Origin: Candidatus Poribacteria bacterium
GTDB lineage: Bacteria > Abyssobacteria > SURF-5
Length of the DNA stretch: 6,588 nucleotides
Direction: 5' to 3'
NCBI GenBank assembly: GCA_016215705.1
Contig: JACRIR010000166.1
Location: 1-6,588 of the forward strand
Part shown: piece after piece, positions 1-5,178 of the stretch
Numbering within the stretch: the first letter of the stretch is position 1
How the letters are laid out: each line of letters begins with the position of its first letter
Made by a program: the position numbers and the translations under genes
Notes under the pieces: generated by a model
Databases searched by the model: none
What the model saw: the letters and a program-made list of their open reading frames with translations, nothing else
Told to the model about the DNA's origin: nothing

Positions 1-649
1 CGAGGAACCTGTCAACGCTCGTGGACAACCTGTTCACGGTGCTGCTTCTTGCGTTGCCCGAACCGGTGAACCCGAAGGAAGCCAGGTTTATGTTCCGGTC
101 GCGCCAGCCGTCGGTGTTCGCAGCGCTGATGGCCAACGCAGCATCAATGAGCTTATACGTGGCAAGGCCACCTGCCAGTTCGCTGTTGTTCATGATCATG
201 TAGCTGACATACACATAGCTCAGCGTCCCGATGCAATCAGGATGCACGGTGCCTTTGCCGAACGCCGCGGTCACGGCGCTCCACGAGTTGTCGCTCAAGC
301 TCGTGTTCACGGTCAGACGGAAGTTCGTCTTCGGATTCGTTTGAGGATCCGAAGGACATGCCATGATCGCTGCATCCGTCAAGTACTCAGGATACAGGCA
401 ATTGGCATCCCACAAGAACCTTTCGGAAAAATTCGCGAGCGGCGGGAATATTTCCTTGTTCTCTGTTGCATACAGGCCCAGCACGAGACCGAGCTGCTTG
501 AGGTTGTTCACGCAAGCAGAACGGCGAGCCGATTCTCTTGCCTTTGCAAGCGCCGGCAGCAGGATCGCAGCTAAGATACCGATAATAGCTATGACCACCA
601 GCAACTCGACAAGAGTGAACCCCTTGCGGCCACGAAACACTTTGCTCAT
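1..649 (-). CDS. Prepilin-like protein with N-terminal cleavage/methylation domain (partial, 3' end outside window)
   Basis: Reading leftward from ATG at 649-647, 216 codons are open to the window edge with no stop, so about 80 C-terminal residues are missing if it matches its neighbour. The protein starts with a short basic leader ([10 protein letters not shown]), the prepilin peptidase site G10|F11, Glu15 at +5 of the mature protein, and a hydrophobic helix at about 13-33. This is the class III signal of type IV pilins and type II secretion pseudopilins, which are cleaved and methylated by PilD-type peptidase and then held in the inner membrane or built into a pilus-like fibre. A Shine-Dalgarno AAAGGAG lies 7 nt upstream. 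It aligns without gaps to the complete paralogue at 1140-2036, with 17 of 216 residues different. The role of this expanded family is not established, so the product name describes processing and not function. Confidence 0.9.
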   Translation of the reverse strand, partial: MSKVFRGRKGFTLVELLVVIAIIGILAAILLPALAKARESARRSACVNNLKQLGLVLGLYATENKEIFPPLANFSERFLWDANCLYPEYLTDAAIMACPSDPQTNPKTNFRLTVNTSLSDNSWSAVTAAFGKGTVHPDCIGTLSYVYVSYMIMNNSELAGGLATYKLIDAALAISAANTDGWRDRNINLASFGFTGSGNARSSTVNRLSTSVDRFL

Positions 650-656
650 TTGCTAA

Positions 657-663
657 CTCCTTT
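657..663 (-). promoter_or_regulatory. Ribosome binding site of the partial prepilin-like gene
   Basis: On the minus strand this reads AAAGGAG, 7 nt before ATG at 649. The same box and spacing occur before the paralogue, in a block of about 20 nt conserved between the two genes. This fixes the start codon of both. Confidence 0.8.
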
Positions 664-848
664 CGACCTTTTCACCACAACCCAACTCCCCATGCACTAA
701 AACCTCATCCTCTGCACTACTCGAATCTCTTTTTGAGCGAAGTGATCCCCGGAAACACACAGATGGTACGGTTATCCCCCCTTTGCCGTGCTAGTTGAAA
801 GACGTTAAGATTTGCTTCGAACAGGACTGAACTTGGATAGGCAACAAA

Positions 849-877
849 AGTATAACATCATTCTCCCCATTTGTCAA
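849..877 (-). promoter_or_regulatory. Sigma-70-type promoter, proximal, of the partial prepilin-like gene
   Basis: On the minus strand there is an exact -35 box TTGACA (877-872), a 17-nt spacer, and -10 box TATACT (854-849, 5 of 6 to TATAAT). Transcription would start near 842, giving a leader of about 190 nt before the ATG at 649. The shared box GATAGGCAACAA (836-847) lies right at the predicted start. Prediction from consensus only. Confidence 0.75.
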
Positions 878-919
878 TAGCCCCATAATTCCTCGCAGGG
901 AGCTTCCAAAGCAATGCGG

Positions 920-948
920 ATAATACCACAACGCCTTTTTCTTGTCAA
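920..948 (-). promoter_or_regulatory. Sigma-70-type promoter, distal, of the partial prepilin-like gene
   Basis: On the minus strand there is an exact -35 box TTGACA (948-943), a 17-nt spacer, and -10 box TATTAT (925-920, 5 of 6 to consensus). It lies 71 bp upstream of the proximal promoter in the same direction, so the partial prepilin-like gene appears to have two tandem promoters. Prediction from consensus only. Confidence 0.72.
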
Positions 949-1060
949 GTCTTATTTGCATAATAACTTGTGATTAATCAGGTCTATCGTTGGTAAACAT
1001 AGCAGAAACGTTCTCCGCCACTTCCTCTTATCGCACCCGGCGGAAACTCTACGTACTCCC

Positions 1061-1096
1061 AATAAAAGAAGGGGAAAGGCTTTCTTGCCTTCCCCC
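1061..1096 (-). terminator. Rho-independent terminator of the intact prepilin-like gene
   Basis: On the minus strand, 44 nt after the stop codon, GGGGGAAGGC (1096-1087) pairs with GCCTTTCCCC (1080-1071) as a 10-bp stem with one G-U pair and a 6-nt loop AAGAAA. It is followed at once by the T-rich run TTCTTTTATT (1070-1061). This is a textbook intrinsic terminator and makes the gene a separate transcription unit from the downstream paralogue, which has its own promoters. Confidence 0.88.
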
Positions 1097-1139
1097 CTCG
1101 GTGAAGTGCATGGGGAAATAGAACTATACGATTACGGAA

Positions 1140-2036
1140 TTACGGGCAATACGGAACCGACTTGTCGTTGACGCCGCCGTTGATAGCTGCATACAGAGGC
1201 GACACCGGGAACTTTGTCGAGGCTCTGTCATAGCGATAGAACTCGACGTGCCCGTCCATGAACAACACGTTCTGACCAGCGGGAACATGGCTGAACTCGC
1301 TGATGTTCGTTGAAATCTGGTCCCACATGACCGGTATCACGCTCGAGCCGGACTCTGAGCCGGTAAGAATCGTGTTAATATCGGTGACGAGGAATCTGTC
1401 AACGCTTGTGGACAGCCTGTTCACTGTGCTGCTTCTTGCGTTGCCCGAACCGGTGAACCCGAAGGACGCCAGGTTCACGTTCCGGTCGCGCCAGCCGTCG
1501 GTGTTCGCAGTGCTGATTGCCAACGCCGAATCAACTACAACGTACGTGGCGAGGGCGCCTGCCAACTCGCTGTTGTTCATGAGCATATAGCCGGCATACA
1601 CGTAGCTGAGCGTCCCGATGCAATCAGGATGCACGGTGCCTTTGTTGAACGCCGCGGTGACACTGCCCCACGAGTTGTCGCTCAAGCTCGTGTTCACGGT
1701 CAGGCGGAAGTTCGTCTTCGGATTCGTTTGAGGATCCGAAGGACATGCCATGATCGCCGCATCCGTCAGGTACTCCGGATACAACGAGTTGGCGTCCCAC
1801 AGGAACCTCGAGGACATATTCTGGAGCGGCGGGAATATTTCCTTGTTCTCCGTCGCATACAGACCCAGCACGAGACCGAGCTGCTTGAGGTTGTTCACAC
1901 AAGCAGAACGGCGAGCCGATTCTCTTGCCTTTGCTAGCGCCGGCAGCAGGATCGCAGCTAAGATACCGATAATAGCTATGACCACCAGCAGCTCGACAAG
2001 AGTGAACCCCTTGCGGCCACGAAACACTTTACTCAT
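1140..2036 (-). CDS. Prepilin-like protein with N-terminal cleavage/methylation domain and C-terminal H-X10-DG motif
   Basis: Complete, 298 aa, ATG start with AAAGGAG 7 nt upstream. A basic leader (residues 1-10) ends at the prepilin peptidase site G10|F11, followed by Glu15 and one membrane helix at about 13-33, then a globular domain with cysteines 46, 98, 139 and 297. Near the C-terminus, His250 and Asp261-Gly262 form the signature of the 'prepilin-type processing-associated H-X9-DG' family, here with ten residues between His and Asp. By family knowledge it is inserted in the inner membrane, cleaved by a PilD-like peptidase and possibly assembled into a pseudopilus or exported. The function of this widespread family (DUF1559-like) is unknown. 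It has its own promoter and terminator, and its paralogue lies 490 bp downstream. Family assignment is firm, physiological role is not. Confidence 0.93.
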   Translation of the reverse strand: MSKVFRGRKGFTLVELLVVIAIIGILAAILLPALAKARESARRSACVNNLKQLGLVLGLYATENKEIFPPLQNMSSRFLWDANSLYPEYLTDAAIMACPSDPQTNPKTNFRLTVNTSLSDNSWGSVTAAFNKGTVHPDCIGTLSYVYAGYMLMNNSELAGALATYVVVDSALAISTANTDGWRDRNVNLASFGFTGSGNARSSTVNRLSTSVDRFLVTDINTILTGSESGSSVIPVMWDQISTNISEFSHVPAGQNVLFMDGHVEFYRYDRASTKFPVSPLYAAINGGVNDKSVPYCP

Positions 2037-2043
2037 TTGCCAA

Positions 2044-2050
2044 CTCCTTT
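2044..2050 (-). promoter_or_regulatory. Ribosome binding site of the intact prepilin-like gene
   Basis: The minus strand reads AAAGGAG, 7 nt before ATG at 2036, identical in sequence and spacing to that of the partial paralogue. Confidence 0.8.
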
Positions 2051-2097
2051 CGACCTTGATCGAAACCTAATCCCCCCCATGCACTACTACCTCCATT

Positions 2098-2133
2098 TAA
2101 GATTAAGACAACACCTAAGACTAAGACAACACC
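2098..2133. repeat. 18-bp tandem duplication in the leader
   Basis: Units TAAGATTAAGACAACACC (2098-2115) and TAAGACTAAGACAACACC (2116-2133) are head to tail with one mismatch. They lie in the predicted untranslated leader of the intact prepilin-like gene, 62-97 nt upstream of its start codon. The leader of the paralogue lacks this duplication. Confidence 0.85.
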
Positions 2134-2191
2134 CGATCTGCTGAATCCAGTCTTTGAATAAATTGGGACCACGTGTGCATTAGATGTCCGG

Positions 2192-2326
2192 TCATCCCCC
2201 CCTTGCCGACTCGCAAAAATACTCTAGACCGAAAATCCGGAACCTCGTGTTATTGGATAGGACTTTGAAAATTCGATAGGACAAAAATGATAGGCAACAA
2301 TACGGTGTTCTTCATCCCCCCCTTGC
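2192..2326 (-). repeat. Pair of identical G-tract motifs 120 bp apart
   Basis: The minus-strand 15-mer GCAAGGGGGGGATGA occurs exactly at 2206-2192 and 2326-2312. A related form with G6 lies in the leader of the partial paralogue at 788-773, and G7-AT recurs at 2078-2070. All lie in predicted transcribed leaders in the same orientation as the prepilin-like genes. Function unknown. Confidence 0.75.
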
Positions 2327-2377
2327 AAACATCCTGTGAATCCCCACATTTCCAGTGGAGTTTCTCAGGTTGACGAA

Positions 2378-2406
2378 AATATACCATATGTTCGGCTCTT
2401 TGTCAA
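2378..2406 (-). promoter_or_regulatory. Sigma-70-type promoter of the intact prepilin-like gene
   Basis: On the minus strand there is an exact -35 box TTGACA (2406-2401), a 17-nt spacer, and -10 box TATATT (2383-2378, 5 of 6 to consensus). The predicted start near 2371 gives an unusually long leader of about 335 nt. Three promoters of this near-perfect form precede the two prepilin-like genes, which suggests strong basal transcription. Prediction from consensus only. Confidence 0.75.
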
Positions 2407-2505
2407 GTGTTTCCAGCAGATTTTTTTGGTAAGCTCGCTATTTGGTGATTGGCCCTATTGCATTGCTTATGCCTGGCCTGTAATTCAAGCGATTCCCGTA
2501 TGGAC

Positions 2506-3063
2506 TCACTTAACAATCTTAAGGACTTCTCGGAACTCTTTTGCGTCAGCCGCGCGCAGAATCTCGTACATCGCCATCTCAGAACATGTCAGGACGCCGC
2601 CGGCCTGTTCAATCTTGTGCAATCCAATCTCGTGGTCTTGAATTCTTCTGGAAGCACACGCATCCGCTACCACGTGCACTTGATAACCGGCTGCAATTCC
2701 ATCCAGCGACGTCTGTTCCACGCATATGTGCGTTTCTATCCCACACACCATCAACTGCCCCTGTGAATGCGAGGAAAGCGCGCTGACGAAGCGTGGCTCG
2801 CCGAAGCAACTGAATGTTAGTTTCTCGATGGGCGAGCAGGGCATCAATTCGTTTCTCACTGCATCTGTAGTGGGCCCGAGCCCCTTCGGGTATTGCTCGG
2901 TCCAGATGATGGGAATGCCCATAATCTTTGCAAACTTTATGAGTTTGATACAGTTTTGCACTGGGGCTTCCGGCTCTTTGAATGCAGCAAGCAGCTTCTT
3001 CTGGTAGTCAACGACAAGGAGTAAGGTATTCTCTTTTTCAAGAACATATACGTGGCGCATCAT
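2506..3063 (-). CDS. Isochorismatase-family cysteine hydrolase (YcaC/ISOC1-like)
   Basis: This is a 185-aa protein when started at ATG 3063 (a second ATG follows at 3060). The cysteine hydrolase triad is visible: Asp19 in LLLVVDYQ, Lys81 in IEKLTFSCF, and Cys114 in VCGIETHICVEQTSLD. The end (VVADACASR, then EQAGGVLTCSEMAMYEIL) resembles the YcaC/ISOC1-related branch of the superfamily. Members hydrolyse C-N or ether bonds of small molecules through a cysteine nucleophile, but substrates in this branch are mostly unknown. It is cytoplasmic, with no signal peptide. The frame stays open upstream to a GTG at 3165 that overlaps the preceding stop as GTGA. I prefer 3063 because family members begin just before the first beta strand and a purine-rich GGGAGAGAAGAGAA precedes it. 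It is the last gene of a probable three-gene operon. Confidence 0.88.
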   Translation of the reverse strand: MMRHVYVLEKENTLLLVVDYQKKLLAAFKEPEAPVQNCIKLIKFAKIMGIPIIWTEQYPKGLGPTTDAVRNELMPCSPIEKLTFSCFGEPRFVSALSSHSQGQLMVCGIETHICVEQTSLDGIAAGYQVHVVADACASRRIQDHEIGLHKIEQAGGVLTCSEMAMYEILRAADAKEFREVLKIVK

Positions 3064-3161
3064 TTCTCTTCTCTCCCGACAAAAGGTTTCAGATTTCAGA
3101 CTGGACTCTCTTCCTTCTTTCACAGACAATCCGTTGCGGATGCGTTGGAGGGAAACCTGTC

Positions 3162-3728
3162 TCACTCGCGCGGTTTCGCAAGTATCTCCAGAACCTTCAG
3201 ATCGTGGAATCTTTTGGAGGCGGCTGACCGCAGTATCGCAACCGTGTCGGCGCCCTTGCCTGTGCCCGCCAAGGCCAATATCTCTTCCCCTTCGGGTATC
3301 AGGCCTGCGTCACATGCCTCCATCACTATCTCACAAACTACTTTGATTCCCTGCCCCAGTCTTCTCAACGTGAGAGCAATCAGCGTTGTAGGGTAGACAC
3401 CCTGAAACTGTGTTGCCAGAGAAGTCTCTATGGAGTGAGTGAGTATCGTTCCCGTGTATATCTTTCCACCTGCGCCCAGTATCCTTTGTCTGTTTGTCTC
3501 GCTACACTCCATATCGTTCGACGCCTTGAACCCCGCGCTGTGAGTCACGGCCACCACGTTTGCGCCGGAGCCGGCGAGAGCTTCGGCTACGGCTGCGCCG
3601 GTTTCTCCGCTGGTTGTAGCAACGACTACCTGACGCATGCCTTCGTTGACCGTGCGTTTCGCTATTTCGAGACAGCGTGAAGTGTTGTGCGGCCCCGCTC
3701 TTTCAAAGTAGTCTACTGTTCGCTGCAT
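3162..3728 (-). CDS. Stand-alone pyruvate kinase C-terminal-like (PK_C, COG1751-type) protein
   Basis: This is a 188-aa protein from ATG 3728, preceded by GGGAGGGGACA as a strong Shine-Dalgarno. It resembles the archaeal and bacterial proteins MTH1675 and AF0103, which consist only of the alpha/beta domain found at the C-terminus of pyruvate kinase. I compared it from memory. Matching blocks are GPHNTSRCLEIA (12-23), VATTSGETG (36-44), AVTHSAGF (60-67), GQGIKVVCEI (125-134), DAGLIPEGEEILALAGTGKGADT (140-162) and the final VLEILAKPR. Solved structures of this family carry, as I recall, bound FMN, but no reaction is established. It lacks the pyruvate kinase catalytic barrel, so it is not a glycolytic enzyme. 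The frame stays open to GTG 3848, but without a ribosome site or family similarity. It lies between the deacetylase and isochorismatase-family genes. Confidence 0.85.
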   Translation of the reverse strand: MQRTVDYFERAGPHNTSRCLEIAKRTVNEGMRQVVVATTSGETGAAVAEALAGSGANVVAVTHSAGFKASNDMECSETNRQRILGAGGKIYTGTILTHSIETSLATQFQGVYPTTLIALTLRRLGQGIKVVCEIVMEACDAGLIPEGEEILALAGTGKGADTVAILRSAASKRFHDLKVLEILAKPRE

Positions 3729-3881
3729 TGTCCCCTCCCTCGCCTCTCGTTTGACAAGCCTGCCTCCCCATAGACGGATTCTGCAACAACCCGGACATGC
3801 AGTCGCCTGCCGTGTCTCATGACCACAGAATGCATTCTCGATGAGCACAGGCGTAAATACGGGTTGCTCCGGACAAAGTTC

Positions 3882-4838
3882 TCAAAAGGATGCTTCGCGC
3901 CGGCCGCAAAGCGCTTCGATGTGTGCCACGACGGAAGCGCCGAGGGCGCGAAGGTCGTAGCCACCCTCGAGCATCGAGATGAGTCTGCCGCCGCTGAATC
4001 TGCACGCTATGTCGACGGCCATGCGAGTAAGTCGGGCAAAACCGTCTTCGGTCAGTCGCATCGAGGCCAATGGATCATCCCTATGGGCGTCAAAGCCTGC
4101 CGAGATCAGGACGAAATCGGGTTTGAACACTTCCGCAACCGGAAGGAGCATCTTCGCATAAACTTGCTGGTATTCGATATCACCGCAGCCGGCTCTGAGG
4201 GGGGCGTTCACTGTAAACGACACCCCTTTGCCGCTGCCGCCTTCCTGCATGCTGCCGCTGCCGGGGTAGTGAGGATATTGATGGGAGCTGAAATAGAGAA
4301 CGGTCGAATCCTCGTAGAAGATTTCCTGAGTCCCGTTGCCGTGATGCACGTCCCAGTCCACAATCAACACTTTCCCGATTCCGTGCGCATGCTGCAAATA
4401 TCTGGCGGCAATTGCAACATTGTTGAAAAGGCAGAAGCCCATGGCCCGGTTGCTCTCGGCGTGGTGGCCGGGAGGTCTCACCGCGCAAAAGGCATTGTCG
4501 GCCTTGCCCTCCATGATAGCGTCTGCGGCGGCTATTCCTGCGCCAGCTGCATAGAGGGCAACCTCGAACGACTTCTGCGATACGACGGTATCCGCGTCAA
4601 CGTGATTGAGATATGGGCCGGACAAACGCTCTATCGACTCAATCAGTTCGTCCGTATGGACTGCCGCAATATACTCCTTTCTGCACTTCACGGGAGCGAG
4701 ATTGATAAGACCTTCCCTAAGGCCGGCTTTCTCCATCTCTTGAAGAATAGCAGCAAGCCTTTCGGGACGCTCCGGATGACCGGACCCGGTTTGATGCTCC
4801 AGGTAGATGGGATGATAGACGAATGCTGTTCTGGTCAT
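3882..4838 (-). CDS. Histone deacetylase superfamily protein (class II-like, acetoin utilisation/acetylpolyamine amidohydrolase type)
   Basis: Complete, 318 aa, a usual length for bacterial HDAC-like amidohydrolases. All landmarks are present: HPERPERL (21-28), the catalytic pair His125-His126 in RPPGHHAE, GFCLFNN (134-140), zinc ligands Asp163 and His165 in VDWDVHHGNGT, the third zinc ligand Asp250 in SAGFDAHRDDPL, and Tyr294 in LEGGYDL. It should therefore be an active zinc-dependent deacetylase. Likely substrates are acetylated small molecules such as polyamines, or acetyl-lysine of proteins, and the sequence does not decide between them. It is cytoplasmic, with no signal peptide. It is the first gene of a probable operon with the two genes to its left (gaps of 153 and 98 nt). 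The ATG at 4838 has only a weak ribosome site (CTAAGACCAA), yet the N-terminus fits the family exactly. Confidence 0.94.
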   Translation of the reverse strand: MTRTAFVYHPIYLEHQTGSGHPERPERLAAILQEMEKAGLREGLINLAPVKCRKEYIAAVHTDELIESIERLSGPYLNHVDADTVVSQKSFEVALYAAGAGIAAADAIMEGKADNAFCAVRPPGHHAESNRAMGFCLFNNVAIAARYLQHAHGIGKVLIVDWDVHHGNGTQEIFYEDSTVLYFSSHQYPHYPGSGSMQEGGSGKGVSFTVNAPLRAGCGDIEYQQVYAKMLLPVAEVFKPDFVLISAGFDAHRDDPLASMRLTEDGFARLTRMAVDIACRFSGGRLISMLEGGYDLRALGASVVAHIEALCGRREASF

Positions 4839-4885
4839 TTGGTCTTAGGGAAGCGATTTAACTGAATGGGAAACTTGCAGGCGTC

Positions 4886-4915
4886 ATATTAGCACATCGC
4901 TCCGAAAAAACGCAA
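4886..4915 (-). promoter_or_regulatory. Candidate promoter of the deacetylase operon
   Basis: The minus strand has TTGCGT (4915-4910), an 18-nt spacer and TAATAT (4891-4886). The -10 box is fair and the -35 box partial. A start near 4879 would give a short leader of about 40 nt before the ATG at 4838. Clearly weaker than the prepilin promoters. Confidence 0.45.
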
Positions 4916-5028
4916 ACGCGACGATGCCTGTTTCCGACGTAGCGTTCGATGGCGACGCCCCGCGGACCACTTGCGCCTCAGGTCCAAACCAGGAGACAAT
5001 TCGCCTGCGAGAGACATGGACACCAACG

Positions 5029-5058
5029 TTGCTTAGAAGAGGGCTCAAATGTTATAGT
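5029..5058 (+). promoter_or_regulatory. Candidate promoter of the GH172 gene
   Basis: TTGCTT (5029-5034), an 18-nt spacer and TATAGT (5053-5058, 5 of 6 to TATAAT). The -35 box is weak. The predicted start near 5065 leaves a leader of about 113 nt. No regulator gene is in the window. Confidence 0.4.
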
Positions 5059-5178
5059 CGTTGCTGCGAATGCGCCTGATCGGGTTCTAAAACAGCCTCG
5101 TTTGGCGCTATCAGTCTGCACCGAATACCTGAACAAGATGTTCCTTACGATCGGGTCAACACAGAGGGAGACAAGTCA

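Larger units (their letters stand above)
650..1139. other. Intergenic region between the two prepilin-like genes (490 bp)
   Basis: No coding region is supported here. From right to left (direction of transcription) it holds the 3' untranslated region and terminator of the intact prepilin-like gene, about 110 bp of AT-rich sequence without a recognised element, two consensus-like promoters, and the leader of the partial gene. That leader includes a GATAGGCAACAA box at 836-847, a G-tract motif at 773-788 and an AGTGCATGGGG box (minus strand) at 688-698. All three leader motifs also occur in the leader of the intact gene. Confidence 0.75.
2037..2505. other. Long leader and promoter region of the intact prepilin-like gene (469 bp without a gene)
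   Basis: No coding region is supported. It contains one consensus-like promoter reading left (2378-2406), then about 335 nt of predicted untranslated leader. The leader carries two identical 15-mers with a G7 tract on the minus strand (2192-2206 and 2312-2326), a third G7 tract at 2072-2078, three GATAGG boxes (2256-2294) and an 18-bp tandem duplication (2098-2133). The remaining 100 bp next to the isochorismatase-family gene (2407-2505) shows no convincing terminator for the minus-strand operon; the GGCC-rich hairpin there lacks a T-run on that strand. Confidence 0.7.
4839..5178. other. Divergent intergenic region between the deacetylase operon and the GH172 gene (340 bp)
   Basis: No coding region is supported. 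It holds a candidate leftward promoter at 4886-4915, a candidate rightward promoter at 5029-5058 and the GH172 ribosome site (GAGGGAG at 5164-5170). I see no obvious operator palindrome, riboswitch or attenuator. Confidence 0.65.

Noticed and set aside
1303-2070. Several plus-strand frames opposite the intact prepilin-like gene, with near copies opposite the partial one
   Set aside because: Their mutual similarity is only the mirror of the two paralogous minus-strand genes. None has a ribosome site or family resemblance.
2250-2315. Leader peptide of 21 codons starting right after a G7 tract (MKNTVLLPIIFVL then about 8 more residues)
   Set aside because: The G tract abuts the ATG, and the aligned G-tract site in the paralogue reads ATA instead of ATG. 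A conserved upstream frame is therefore not supported.
2098-2326. Repeats in the prepilin leader as a possible CRISPR array
   Set aside because: There are only two short tandem units and scattered G-tract motifs, with no regular spacers and no cas genes.
2407-2505. Terminator for the three-gene operon
   Set aside because: The GGCC-flanked and GCAT/ATGC hairpins here are weak and not followed by T residues on the minus strand. The T7 run at 2421-2427 is on the opposite strand.
3819-4865. Long plus-strand open frame (348 codons) antisense to the deacetylase gene
   Set aside because: The minus-strand product is a complete HDAC-family enzyme with every motif. The antisense translation has no recognisable family features and is explained by codon bias of the real gene.
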